From positions 1 to 36,595 of the forward strand of contig JAGCNV010000075.1 of NCBI GenBank assembly GCA_017645765.1: a stretch of DNA of 36,595 bases, in the 5' to 3' direction. Origin of the DNA: a bacterium. Its GTDB lineage: Bacteria > UBP6 > UBA1177. Of this stretch, positions 16,171 to 25,471 are shown in pieces. Position numbers and translations under genes: made by a program. The notes below the pieces were generated by a model that was not told the origin of the DNA, ran no database searches, and saw only the letters and a list, made by a program, of their open reading frames with translations. Every line of letters begins with the position of its first letter. The stretch's first letter is position 1.

Positions 16171-16829
16171 TGGAAAAGGAATTTCTCCCTGGAGAAACTG
16201 TCATTCTTGCCGGTGAAATTTCACCATATCTTTTTCAGATAAAGCGCGGTAGCGTGAAACTTGAAGGAAACGGAGAAAGTTTTTTCCTGTCAGAAGATGA
16301 TTTTTTCGGCGAGGAAGGATGTTTTTTTGCCAAACCGTCTCTTTTCAACGTGACTGCCGGAGAAGAAACGCTTCTGGAGCTTATGGAAAGCGCTGAAGCT
16401 GAAGAGTTTTTTGCCGGAGATCCGAAGGCTGCATTTGCCCTTTTCATCAAAAATTCGGCGAGAGCGAATGAAAAGATGGAACCTTTTAACGAGATGAGTC
16501 CTCAGCATATAAAGCTTGTTGCCGGTGTTCTTCCGTATGTCGTTAAAAAGGAAGGCTCGGAACCTGTCAACGAAGCGGAAATAGATCTCGAAACTCTTGC
16601 CTCGCAGATAGAGCTTACTACTGACAACCTGTTGAATTTGTTGAACTTGTCAAAAATGCTGGGCTATGTTTCGTTTGTCGAAGGAAAGATGCTTACCTGT
16701 GGCAAGGAGAAACTTGCGGCGCTTTTTAAAAAATATAACCGGGAACATATTTTTGCCGGAGTAAAAGGCGAAAAGGGTGTCGGTGCGGTCTCTTTTTTGA
16801 ATGTTGTGAATCAAAAGACAAAAATATAA
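16170..16829 (+). CDS. Cyclic-nucleotide-binding-domain protein, possible Crp/Fnr-like regulator
   Basis: I choose ATG 16170, which overlaps the preceding stop (TAATG) and follows GGAAGAGG; upstream in-frame ATGs lie inside the previous gene. The 219-residue product opens with a beta-roll typical of cNMP-binding domains (FLPGETVILAGEISPYLFQIKRGSVKL, broken by glycine turns, then EDDFFGEEGCF). The C-terminal half is helical and contains a possible DNA-binding segment (DLETLASQIELTTDNLLNLL), as in Crp-type helix-turn-helix domains, though the match is weak. The phosphate-binding cassette arginine/serine motif of cAMP binders is not evident, so the ligand may differ. Confidence 0.6.
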   Translation: MEKEFLPGETVILAGEISPYLFQIKRGSVKLEGNGESFFLSEDDFFGEEGCFFAKPSLFNVTAGEETLLELMESAEAEEFFAGDPKAAFALFIKNSARANEKMEPFNEMSPQHIKLVAGVLPYVVKKEGSEPVNEAEIDLETLASQIELTTDNLLNLLNLSKMLGYVSFVEGKMLTCGKEKLAALFKKYNREHIFAGVKGEKGVGAVSFLNVVNQKTKI

Positions 16830-16850
16830 ACTTTGGAGAAGGTGGTAACA

Positions 16851-19800
16851 ATGAAAATCGTATGTCCTCACTGCAGTACGAACTATCAGATAGACGATTC
16901 GAAAGTTCCGGAGAAGGGACTTCCGGTAAAATGTTCTGTCTGTGGAAACAAGTTCAGAGTTTTCAAAGAACAGGAGAACGAAGAGAAACCTGAATCTCCG
17001 AAAGAGGATGAGATTCAGGAAAATAAAAACTCTTCCGATATGGATTCTCTTTTTGATTCTATGCCGTCAAACAACAATAAGGCGGCTGATGATCTTGATG
17101 CTCTGCTTGGCGGTGATTTCAGTCAGAAACAGCAGGATGAAACTCCTCAGAATGAAGACATGCCAGAAGACGGAGGAATAGAGATCGCTTCCTACCATGA
17201 TGAAATATCCGATTCGGCCCATTCTTCAGATGCGAAGAGCGTTTCTTTAGGCGAAAGCGGAAATGCAGATCTCGATCTTGCCAGCGACCGTTTCGATGCA
17301 GATGACGATCTGTTTGCAGATAATCCTAAAAACACGATCGGAAATGACGCAAATGAGGATGCAGACGCGCTCTTTTCGGACGATCCTCAGAAAAACGCTT
17401 CGGCAAAATCTGATTTTGACGATCTTTTTTCGGATCAGCCTAAGAAAAGCACAGCTGGCGGAGCAAAAAAAGAGGAAGACGACCTTTTCGGAGATGATAA
17501 CGATGATCTTTTCAGTGATGTTCCGAATGATAGTAAAAGCGGAAATTCTGAAGATAATGCCGATGATTTCCTGAAAGAGCTTTTCGGAGACGCACCTGCA
17601 TCAAAACCGCAGCAATCAAGTCAGAAAATCTATTTCAGAAACAGAAAAACCGGCAAAGTTATCGGTCCTGTCGATGAATCGCAGGTCGACGAACTTATGG
17701 TAAACGGTGAAATTACGGAAGATGACGACATCAGCTACGACGGTGTAAGCTGGAATGACGAGGATGCACATTCTTCCGCTCCGAAGAGTTCGGATACTTC
17801 TTCAGCTTCAGAATTTTCTCTCGGTCTTGATCAAGCGGAAGATTCCATGGATTCTCTTCTTTTTGAAGAAGGGACCGCAATCAACAAGGAAAACAGCGTT
17901 GTGGAAGAGATCAATCTGGACGAAGACGTCAGCAAGGTCGAGCATGTCTATATTCCTGATGAATTCAACGACACTATGACCGGAATAGCAAAAGGAAAAC
18001 CGAAAAAAGAGAGAAAACGCGGCGGTAGTTCGGCTCTGTTTTACATCGCTACTTCCGTTGCAACTCTTGCGATTCTGGCGATCGTTGCCGGCGGTGCATA
18101 CTATTTCTACACCAAGCGCAACAATTCTGCCGATATTCTTGACAACATCAGCGAGCAGATAGCGGTCAATACGGGAACTCTGGCTGATGTAAGAGAAGCT
18201 CTCGACAAGGATACTCCGGAAGACTATATCAACAGCATCGGTATTCTGAAACAGTATATAAAGCCGGATGATTCGGCTCCCAGCGCTGTCGGTCTTGACG
18301 GTCAGGTCAAGATGAACCTTCTCATTTCTTACAACAGAAGAATTGAATCTTCATCTTCAATAAACGAGAAAATAACGGCTGCAATGAAGAAGGCTCAGGG
18401 CAATATCGACCTTGTCAAAGCCAAAGCTCTGTATCTTTATGAGCAGAAACAGTACGACGAGGCGGCGGAACTTATTCAGCCGTTTACCGATAAAAACGAT
18501 CAGGAGGTCTTCTATATTCTTGGTTTGATCGCAAGCGGAAAGAACGATCTTGAAAAAGCGGAGAATTTCTTCAACACCGGTTTTATTCAGGGCGGCGGCA
18601 AAAGCGTAAAGATCATGTACGCACTTGCAAACATGAAGTATCAGAACGGTGACACCCAGTCGGCAATGGCGTTCATCAACAGAATAATTTCAGAGTCTCC
18701 GAACTACATCAAAGCTTATCTGCTGAAGTCGAAGATCCTTATGAACAGCGACAACAAGCTTGCAGAAGCTGAAAAGTTCCTTAAAAATATAGACAGTAAT
18801 ATTATTGCAAAGGCTGATGATTCGCAGAAAGCTGAATATTATCAGATGCTTGCGAATATCTCGACGAGAATGGGCTCATTCAAGGAAGCTATAAAATACT
18901 ACGAAAAAGCGGTCGAAATAAATCAGACTGATACCGAAGCAATTACAAAAATCGCTGATTTCTACGTTCAGATTTCAGATTCTACAAAGGCTATGGAATA
19001 CTACGACATGGCTCTGAAAATAGATCCGAAACACTCCGCTTCGATAATCGGAAAGACCGAGATCTACGTTCTTCTTGGACAAAAGGAGAAAATATATCTT
19101 GAACTTGCAAAACTCGATCTCAAAACCCTGACGAATCCTCAGCTGCTGGCTAGAGTTGCAAAAATTTATTCGAATATCGGCGACAAGGCGAAGGCGCTGG
19201 AATTTTACGATCTTGCGATAAAATCAGATCCTTCTTATATCGAGCCTTATATTGCCAAAGCTCATATTCTTCTGGTTGATTTCAACAAAGTCAAAGATCT
19301 TGAGCAGATTCTTGTTGTTCTCGAAAAATTGGGAAAAGACAGATATCCGTATCACTTGGTAAAAGCGATAATCGACCACAAAAATGCCGATTACAAGAGT
19401 GCGGCCGAGCATTTCAGACTGGCTGAAGAAAAGAATTCCGCCGGTGACGAAAGGGTTTATTTCTTCTACGGCGAATTCCTCAAAGACCAGCGGAAATATG
19501 CCGAAGCTTCCAAGATGCTTGCAAGAGCACATAAAATAGATCCCGGGAATTACGATTATATGCACTCTTATGTCGATAGCCTCGAAAAGGAGAGAAAGTG
19601 GCAGACGATTATATCGATGCTCGAGCAGAAAACTTTTGTCGAAAAGAGAATGTATAAAAGTTATGTTTCCCTTGCTAATTCGTATTTCCACATCAAATCT
19701 TATGAAAAGGCGCTCAACACCATAAACAAGGCGCTTGAGCTTGATTCCCAGAAGACATCTGTTTACTACCTCAAAGCGAAGATTCTCTACACGATGGAAC

Positions 19801-20669
19801 GTTATCCGGAAGCTGAAAAGGAGATCGATACGGCAGTCGTTCTCGACATGAAGAATTTCGACAACTATATGCTTTATGCAAGGATTCTGTCGAAACGCGG
19901 CGACTACAAAGGTGCGGTCGAAAAGATCGAAGCGGCTGAAAAAATCGACCCTGCGGATCAGGATCTTCTTCTGATGAAAGGCGTTATCTACAAAAATCTG
20001 GATGATTACAGAAGCGCTCTCAAGTATTTCAACAGAGTTACGAATAATTCTCTGAAGAAAGACGCTTACCTTGAAATCGGAGAAAGCTATCTTCAGCTTG
20101 GTAACCGCAGCAAAGCTCTGGATTACCTCAAAAAAGCGGAAAAGTCGGGCAACCGTGATGCCGTCAAGCTGCTTGCCGGAATATACTACGAGTCAGGCGA
20201 TATCAACAAGGCGATAAACTACTACAAAAAAGTTCTCGCCGGAAATAAAAAAGATGTCGATTCGATGAGCAAACTCGGCTATATCTATAAGGAAAGAGGC
20301 GATCTGCCTACCGCTCTCCGCTATTTCCAGCGCTGTCTTAAAAATATCAGCGATCCGAACGAGAAAAGCATGATCCAGGACGAGGTTTACTATATCAAGC
20401 AGAATATGCCGCAGAGCAGTGCTCCGGCACCGAAAGCTGCAAAAGAAGGTGATTCTGAAGAGGCGGTAGAGGAGGCTGAAGACCTTTACGAAGAAGGAAT
20501 GTACGTTATCGAGGACGATCCTGAAGAGGCTGAAAGGCTTTTCCAGGAAGTTATGAAGACAGTCTCCAAAAACAACGAATTCTACAAAAAGGCTCAGAAG
20601 GCACTCAACAAAATAAATTCCGAAGAGCGTAAAAAACAGGAAGATCAGAACGCGGGTGAGGCAGAGTAA
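16851..20669 (+). CDS. MJ0042 zinc-ribbon / GYF / single-TM / TPR-repeat protein
   Basis: The start is taken at ATG 16851, 5 nt after GGAGAAGGTGG and opening directly on the zinc ribbon; an ATG at 16833 is less well placed. The 1272-residue product has an MJ0042-type zinc ribbon (C5-P-H-C8, C28-S-V-C31), a long acidic disordered region with repeated (D/S)DDLFxD motifs, a GYF_2-like domain (about 259-308), one membrane helix (about 394-420), and then a large array of tetratricopeptide repeats to near residue 1180. The TPR part should be periplasmic and the zinc ribbon cytosolic. It looks like a scaffold linking cytosolic and periplasmic partners. A 1-nt stop/start overlap couples it to coaD. 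Confidence 0.8.
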   Translation: MKIVCPHCSTNYQIDDSKVPEKGLPVKCSVCGNKFRVFKEQENEEKPESPKEDEIQENKNSSDMDSLFDSMPSNNNKAADDLDALLGGDFSQKQQDETPQNEDMPEDGGIEIASYHDEISDSAHSSDAKSVSLGESGNADLDLASDRFDADDDLFADNPKNTIGNDANEDADALFSDDPQKNASAKSDFDDLFSDQPKKSTAGGAKKEEDDLFGDDNDDLFSDVPNDSKSGNSEDNADDFLKELFGDAPASKPQQSSQKIYFRNRKTGKVIGPVDESQVDELMVNGEITEDDDISYDGVSWNDEDAHSSAPKSSDTSSASEFSLGLDQAEDSMDSLLFEEGTAINKENSVVEEINLDEDVSKVEHVYIPDEFNDTMTGIAKGKPKKERKRGGSSALFYIATSVATLAILAIVAGGAYYFYTKRNNSADILDNISEQIAVNTGTLADVREALDKDTPEDYINSIGILKQYIKPDDSAPSAVGLDGQVKMNLLISYNRRIESSSSINEKITAAMKKAQGNIDLVKAKALYLYEQKQYDEAAELIQPFTDKNDQEVFYILGLIASGKNDLEKAENFFNTGFIQGGGKSVKIMYALANMKYQNGDTQSAMAFINRIISESPNYIKAYLLKSKILMNSDNKLAEAEKFLKNIDSNIIAKADDSQKAEYYQMLANISTRMGSFKEAIKYYEKAVEINQTDTEAITKIADFYVQISDSTKAMEYYDMALKIDPKHSASIIGKTEIYVLLGQKEKIYLELAKLDLKTLTNPQLLARVAKIYSNIGDKAKALEFYDLAIKSDPSYIEPYIAKAHILLVDFNKVKDLEQILVVLEKLGKDRYPYHLVKAIIDHKNADYKSAAEHFRLAEEKNSAGDERVYFFYGEFLKDQRKYAEASKMLARAHKIDPGNYDYMHSYVDSLEKERKWQTIISMLEQKTFVEKRMYKSYVSLANSYFHIKSYEKALNTINKALELDSQKTSVYYLKAKILYTMERYPEAEKEIDTAVVLDMKNFDNYMLYARILSKRGDYKGAVEKIEAAEKIDPADQDLLLMKGVIYKNLDDYRSALKYFNRVTNNSLKKDAYLEIGESYLQLGNRSKALDYLKKAEKSGNRDAVKLLAGIYYESGDINKAINYYKKVLAGNKKDVDSMSKLGYIYKERGDLPTALRYFQRCLKNISDPNEKSMIQDEVYYIKQNMPQSSAPAPKAAKEGDSEEAVEEAEDLYEEGMYVIEDDPEEAERLFQEVMKTVSKNNEFYKKAQKALNKINSEERKKQEDQNAGEAE

Positions 20670-21157
20670 TGACTAAAACTGCGATCTATCCCGGCAGTTT
20701 CGATCCTTTCACCCTCGGACATCTAGACATTGTCAACCGTGCCAGAACGATTTTTGACAAAATCTATATTGCGATAGGGGAAAACGGAAGCAAAAAAAAC
20801 CTTTTCACTGCGAAAGAGCGCAAAGAGCAGATCGAGGAGATTTTCAAGGACGATCCTGCGATAACGGTCATGATTTTTAACGATCTTCTTGTCGATTTCG
20901 CGCGTAAGGTCAACGTCTTTACAGTTGTTCGCGGTCTGCGCGCCGTTTCCGATTTCGAATATGAATTCCTCATGGCTTCGACGAACAGGGCGATGGAACC
21001 GAAAATCGAATCGGTCTTTTTCATGACTTCCGACAAATATTCCTTTTTGTCGTCCAGTATCGTCAAAGAAGTTGCTTCGAAGAACGGAACTTACCTTTCT
21101 CATTTTGTAACTCCCAATGTCGAAAAGGCTTTGCGCGAGAAATTCAGGCTGATGTAG
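20669..21157 (+). CDS. coaD: Phosphopantetheine adenylyltransferase
   Basis: This 162-residue nucleotidyltransferase adds AMP from ATP to 4'-phosphopantetheine, giving dephospho-CoA. The N-terminus YPGSFDPFTLGHLDIVNRA contains the T/HxGH adenylylation motif (TLGH, 15-18). RGLRAVSDFEYE and SSSIVKEVA are the other conserved CoaD segments. Length is typical. The start overlaps the stop of the TPR gene (TAATG). Together with coaBC at 14517, two CoA-pathway genes flank the regulator and scaffold genes within one operon-like run. Confidence 0.95.
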   Translation: MTKTAIYPGSFDPFTLGHLDIVNRARTIFDKIYIAIGENGSKKNLFTAKERKEQIEEIFKDDPAITVMIFNDLLVDFARKVNVFTVVRGLRAVSDFEYEFLMASTNRAMEPKIESVFFMTSDKYSFLSSSIVKEVASKNGTYLSHFVTPNVEKALREKFRLM

Positions 21158-21182
21158 TGTTTTGAGTTTGCCGGAGTTTTAA

Positions 21183-22751
21183 ATGTATAATGAAAAGAAA
21201 AATAATTTTACGGTTTGGGTCTTCGCTGCCGTAATAGCGATACTTGCCCTTCTTGTCGTTTTTTACAGAGCGGGCGGCGGTGAAACATCTGAAGAAAAGA
21301 CTGTAGAGACCTCCCCAGAGACGCCTCCGAAAGAATCAAAACACGCGGAACAACCAACCGTACAGACGTTTCATGAAACGTCTCTACAAAAAACGTCTCC
21401 GCAAAATGATAACACACACCGCAAAAACGCGGAAATGCGTGAAAACGAGGAAACCGCGGGAGATGCGATACCGGAATCAACTCCGTCAGAGCCGCAGAAG
21501 GATGCAGAGGATATTGAATCCAGTGAAATTGCAGGCGGAGCCGATGTCGAAGTCGTGAAGGACAAGGACTCAACAGCAGATTCCGAAGGTTTCCTGCACG
21601 GCAAAATTCTTCCGAAGAAAGGTATAGAAGAGGCGCTTCTCAAAGTTCCCGGACTCCAGCTCAAACACGCGATGGAAATAAGCAACGCTATCAGATACGA
21701 TGTCGATCTCTCGCAGATAAAGGCGGGAGAGGACTTCAAAGTGAAGTTCGACAAAGACGGCAATGTCGAAGAGTTCGTCTACTATCCCGATATCGTCACT
21801 TTCCACATTCTGAAGCGTGATCCTGTTGAAAAGAAACTTAAATATATTGCGAAAACTCTGCCGACAGAGCGCAGATTCAGGATAATCGAAGGCAGAATCG
21901 ATTCGACTCTCAACGAATCTCTTGTCAAAAGGGACGATGTCACGAGAAATATCCGCGCCGTTACGGTCGGGATCCTTGAGTGCATCGTAAGTTTCAGCAC
22001 CGACGCTCGAAAAGGCGACGAATACAGGATTTTAGTCGAAGACAGATACTACAAGGGGGAAATGGTGCCGGGTTCAAAGGTGCTTTATGCTTCATACCGC
22101 GGCAAACAGGCTGGTTTCAGCGAGGCTTTCAGGTATGAGGACGAAGAGCCGAAATCGGCTTTCAACGCGCACTATACCGACAAGGGAAAGGCGCTTATTC
22201 CGAGTGCGATGAGACTTCCGCTCGATACGATCCGCATCACGAGTCCGTTCGGCATGAGGCGTCACCCGATAACCGGAAAAATGACGCAGCACCACGGTGT
22301 TGACTACGGTGCGCCGGTCGGAACGCCTGTTTATGCAGTTGCTCCAGGCAAAGTAATCGAAGTCAAACAGACTCCGCTCGGAGGAAAGCAGGTTACGATA
22401 AACCACGCCGACAACACGAAAACCTACTATCTTCACCTGAGCGCGTTCCATGTCAGTGTAGGAACTGCGGTTTCGGCGCGTCAGAGGATAGCTTCGGTCG
22501 GAAACACCGGAAGAAGCACAGGCCCGCATCTTCATTTAGGCATCAAAGATCCGAAAGGAAACTGGCTCAATCCGCTGAAAGTAAAGATGATCGCGACTCC
22601 GCAGCTTGACAACAAGCGTATGCCGCGCTTCAAAAAACAGATGGATGAGATCCTTAAACTTCTCGACAACACCGCCCAGTATCAGGAGTGGATGAGAAAA
22701 TACGATGAAGGGCCGCAACCCGGTGACTTCTATCAGCAGTATAAAGAATAA
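21183..22751 (+). CDS. Membrane-anchored M23-family (LytM-type) peptidase
   Basis: The 522-residue product has an N-terminal membrane helix (about 10-28), a long low-complexity linker, a middle domain beginning GILPKKGIEEALLKVPG that resembles the OapA/Csd3-like N-domain, and a C-terminal M23 domain. Zinc-site residues are intact: H370 and D374 (HHGVDYGAP), H418 (YLHLS), and H449-x-H451 (GPHLHLG). M23 enzymes cut peptidoglycan cross-links in the periplasm, so it is likely active in cell-wall remodelling. GGAG precedes ATG 21183, 25 nt after coaD. A palindromic element lies inside the linker-coding DNA (21360-21387). Confidence 0.88.
   Translation: MYNEKKNNFTVWVFAAVIAILALLVVFYRAGGGETSEEKTVETSPETPPKESKHAEQPTVQTFHETSLQKTSPQNDNTHRKNAEMRENEETAGDAIPESTPSEPQKDAEDIESSEIAGGADVEVVKDKDSTADSEGFLHGKILPKKGIEEALLKVPGLQLKHAMEISNAIRYDVDLSQIKAGEDFKVKFDKDGNVEEFVYYPDIVTFHILKRDPVEKKLKYIAKTLPTERRFRIIEGRIDSTLNESLVKRDDVTRNIRAVTVGILECIVSFSTDARKGDEYRILVEDRYYKGEMVPGSKVLYASYRGKQAGFSEAFRYEDEEPKSAFNAHYTDKGKALIPSAMRLPLDTIRITSPFGMRRHPITGKMTQHHGVDYGAPVGTPVYAVAPGKVIEVKQTPLGGKQVTINHADNTKTYYLHLSAFHVSVGTAVSARQRIASVGNTGRSTGPHLHLGIKDPKGNWLNPLKVKMIATPQLDNKRMPRFKKQMDEILKLLDNTAQYQEWMRKYDEGPQPGDFYQQYKE
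21360..21387. repeat. Palindromic element inside the M23 peptidase linker
   Basis: AGACGTTTCATGAAACGTCT at 21364-21383 is a perfect 20-bp palindrome. With four flanking bases on each side, 13 of 14 pairs match over 28 nt. Further GAGACG/ACGTCTC motifs lie within 70 bp on both sides. It resembles the small palindromic (REP/MITE-like) repeats of other bacterial genomes, inserted in frame in a linker. Confidence 0.6.
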
Positions 22752-22768
22752 ATTTTAAGGAGGACGAC

Positions 22769-23620
22769 ATGAAAAGATTTTTGATTTTATCAGCTGCGGT
22801 TTTCGCGATGTTTTTAGTTGCAAGCTGCGGCTCGGAAAGCAGCAATGAGCCCGCAGGCGGAAACGAAGATGATTTCAAGGCGGTCGATGTAGGCGAATGC
22901 CGTTTTGATGAGCCTCCGCTTTCTTTCAAAGACAGGATCTATACCGAACAAAAAGATGAATTTTCATGCAAAGAGTATGTCGAAGTCACTGAAAAAGCAG
23001 AGAAAACCATTAAATTCAACTGGTTCGGCGAAATGCGCTGCGGTATCGACTGGGAATACGGCTACAAAATTGAAGGAATCGAAAACAATGTTCTCAAAGT
23101 CAGCATTTTAGAGCGCGACACAGACCTTGATCTGGCTGCAGACTGCGACAGCTGCTGCTATCTTATGCCGATAGAATACACCGCTCCGACCGCTGAAGAA
23201 ATCGATTCAATCAAAACAATCGAAATCAATTACGAAGGCAAAAACCACAAAGCTGCTTTCCCGATCGACGAAGAAACGACCGAAGAACCTGACGAAGAAG
23301 CTCCGCTTCAGTGCGAGTATGACGGACAAAATTATGATGACGGTTATAAAATCGCAGTTGATGTTTGTCAGACTCCAACTTGCACCAACGGTCATTTTAT
23401 TTTCCTGGACTGGCTGGCCTGCGAGCACTGTTATTACGGCGGTTTTGATAACCCGGACAACACGACTGATAATCAAGGGGAGATTGGTGACAAACAGCAT
23501 TTCACATGTCCTGACGGCAGCAAGGTCGACTGGTGCGAATGTGTTGCTGATGACACCGATATTCTTGGCAGAAAGTGGAAATGCACCGACAGAGCAGATC
23601 TCAACTGCCCGAAAGAATAA
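22769..23620 (+). CDS. Small Cys-containing lipoprotein of unknown function
   Basis: The 283-residue product starts at ATG 22769 after AAGGAGG, 17 nt past the M23 gene, and has a lipobox (LVASC). The mature part begins with a short Glu/Ser linker and an apparently beta-rich domain (about 40-165) with several cysteines. An acidic spacer (TTEEPDEEAPLQ) precedes a C-terminal Cys-rich region with regularly spaced C, W and D residues. I recognise no family. The position suggests cotranscription with the M23 peptidase, and both should act in the envelope. Confidence 0.65.
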   Translation: MKRFLILSAAVFAMFLVASCGSESSNEPAGGNEDDFKAVDVGECRFDEPPLSFKDRIYTEQKDEFSCKEYVEVTEKAEKTIKFNWFGEMRCGIDWEYGYKIEGIENNVLKVSILERDTDLDLAADCDSCCYLMPIEYTAPTAEEIDSIKTIEINYEGKNHKAAFPIDEETTEEPDEEAPLQCEYDGQNYDDGYKIAVDVCQTPTCTNGHFIFLDWLACEHCYYGGFDNPDNTTDNQGEIGDKQHFTCPDGSKVDWCECVADDTDILGRKWKCTDRADLNCPKE

Positions 23621-23746
23621 AATAAATCTTCATCTGTTTAATTCTATTTTTCAACGATAATCCCTGACAACAATTTTTGACTTAAAACCGGCTTTGACTA
23701 AACTTTTACGTTCCTTTCTTTAACAACAGATTTTTTGGAGGAAATC

Positions 23747-25291
23747 ATGTCAAAGGTTGCAGAAGCAGTAGCAAAATTCAAAAAAGTTTCGATCGATTAC
23801 GATCATTCGGGTCTCACGGATGACGTTAAAAACGCGCTTCCTTACCTTAAAAAGGCGATGGACGGCATCACGAGGATCTTTCTCCACCAGCAGAGCGAAG
23901 GTCTTCCAGATGTTTACGACGAGGTTATGGCTGGAAACGACGAGGAAAAGAAGGATTTTTTCAAACTTTTCATGGGTCCGTGGGGACAGCTTGAAAACTA
24001 CAAATCGCTTTTCCCGGAATACAACGACAGGCCGCGCACATGCGCTTTCTACCCGGTAGATATCACGAAAGAAGAGTGGGAAAAGGCTCTTTCGGAAATG
24101 AGCGAAGAGGAGAAGGAGCTTATGATGGACAACTATTCGGTCGTTGTCCGCGAAAACGGCAAACTCAAGGCTATTCCTTACCATGTTTACTATGCCGAAG
24201 AGCTCGCAGACATATTCGACAACATGGAAGCTGCTGCAAATGCTGTGGAAAATCAGGAACTTAAAGAATATTTGCTTGCACGCGCCGAAGGTCTTGTAAC
24301 GGGCAATTACCGTGATTCCGACGCAACATGGGTCCGCATGAAAAACGTTCCGATCGACCCTGTTATCGGCCCGTTCGAAGTCTATGCAGACGATTTCATG
24401 GGGATCAAGGCGACTTATGAAGCATTCCTCATGGTCGTTGACCACGAAAAAGGGGCGAGACTTCACGAAATCGAGCAGAACCTTAACAAAATTTCGGAAA
24501 TTTTCCCGCTTCCGGCTGAGTCCAAAGCAGCTGTCGGCGGCATGGCTCCGATGATCGTCGTTCACCAGATCTACACCGGCGGCGAAGCGGCTCAGGGCAT
24601 CATGGCAAGCGCGTTCAACCTTCCGAATGACGCATGGGTACGCGGAAATGTCGGCTGGAAACAGATCATGATCTACAACATCATGAAGGCTAAGTTCGAC
24701 ACCTGCACCGTAAAAATCGCGGAAGAAGTTTCTCACGGCAAGATCCACGCCGATTTCGATCCTTACTTCTACTTTGTTCTTATGCACGAAGTCAGCCACG
24801 GCCTTGGCCCTGCTTACAGAAAAGACGGAACTCCCGTTGCAAAGGCGATAGGCAAGAACTACACCGCAGTCGAAGAGGCAAAGGCAGACACAGGCAGCCT
24901 TTACTCGCTCCTTAAATGCGGCGGAAAATACGGAATTCCGGGATTCGACAAAGAGAGGATCCTCAACAGCTTCTTCGCAGGTCTTTTCCGCTCGATGAGA
25001 TTCGGCGTTCACGAAGCTCACGGCGCGGCAAACGTTGTCGAATACAACTGGCTCAAGGAAAAAGGCGTTATCAAAGTTCTCCCGAACGGCGACTTTGAAA
25101 CTGACTCAACCAATTTGGTAGAAGCAGCTGAATCACTTCTTTACGAGCTCTGCAGGATCGAAGCGGAAGCTACTCCGGAAGAGGCTGAAGCATTCCTTAA
25201 GAAATACGCAGAACCCGGAAAAGACATTCTCGATGCACTCGACAAACTTGTAGAGATCCCGATCGACATCAGAGTCGAATACAAACTTTAA
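23747..25291 (+). CDS. Peptidase M49 (dipeptidyl peptidase III)-like metallohydrolase
   Basis: I start at ATG 23747, 7 nt after GGAGG; the frame is open upstream only from a TTG. The 514-residue protein has no signal peptide. It carries H347-E-V-S-H351 followed by GLGP, and E376-E-A-K-A-D381 about 25 residues later. This pairing of an HExxH-like zinc motif with EExKAD/E is the signature of the M49-like family. Known M49 enzymes have an HExxGH insertion; here the motif reads HEVSH, as in the bacterial 'Zn-dependent hydrolase' branch. The physiological substrate is unknown, perhaps cytosolic oligopeptides. It is the last core-type gene before the accessory block. Confidence 0.7.
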   Translation: MSKVAEAVAKFKKVSIDYDHSGLTDDVKNALPYLKKAMDGITRIFLHQQSEGLPDVYDEVMAGNDEEKKDFFKLFMGPWGQLENYKSLFPEYNDRPRTCAFYPVDITKEEWEKALSEMSEEEKELMMDNYSVVVRENGKLKAIPYHVYYAEELADIFDNMEAAANAVENQELKEYLLARAEGLVTGNYRDSDATWVRMKNVPIDPVIGPFEVYADDFMGIKATYEAFLMVVDHEKGARLHEIEQNLNKISEIFPLPAESKAAVGGMAPMIVVHQIYTGGEAAQGIMASAFNLPNDAWVRGNVGWKQIMIYNIMKAKFDTCTVKIAEEVSHGKIHADFDPYFYFVLMHEVSHGLGPAYRKDGTPVAKAIGKNYTAVEEAKADTGSLYSLLKCGGKYGIPGFDKERILNSFFAGLFRSMRFGVHEAHGAANVVEYNWLKEKGVIKVLPNGDFETDSTNLVEAAESLLYELCRIEAEATPEEAEAFLKKYAEPGKDILDALDKLVEIPIDIRVEYKL

Positions 25292-25301
25292 TTCGTATAT
25301 T

Positions 25302-25403
25302 TTTCAGCGTCACAACGCAATCACCACTCGCATTTCCTCATTCTTAGACTCAACATTGTCTAACATCTAAATTTTAAAATCATTCAATAAAATCAAGTAG
25401 TTG
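25302..25403 (+). repeat. Dispersed repeat R1 (modules A and B)
   Basis: This is the full form of a roughly 100-bp repeat. Module A contains ACGCAATCACC, a CGCATTT segment and CTCAACATTGTCTAACATCT. Module B contains TTTAAAATCATTCAATAAAA followed by TCAAGTAGTTGTT. It nearly matches R4 at 29176-29277 in the same orientation, starting just after the stop of the M49-like gene. The two copies bracket three minus-strand accessory genes. Confidence 0.75.
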
Positions 25404-25471
25404 TTTTTTGCTATGTGGGGCCTTTTGGTATGGAAAAGCAACGGAATATCCGCGATTTTCTGTCTAGGATT

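Noticed and set aside
23750-25021. Long open frame (about 423 codons) on the minus strand across the M49-like gene
   Set aside because: It lies wholly antisense to a gene with a strong ribosome binding site and recognisable catalytic motifs. The product has no family features and looks like a by-product of codon bias.
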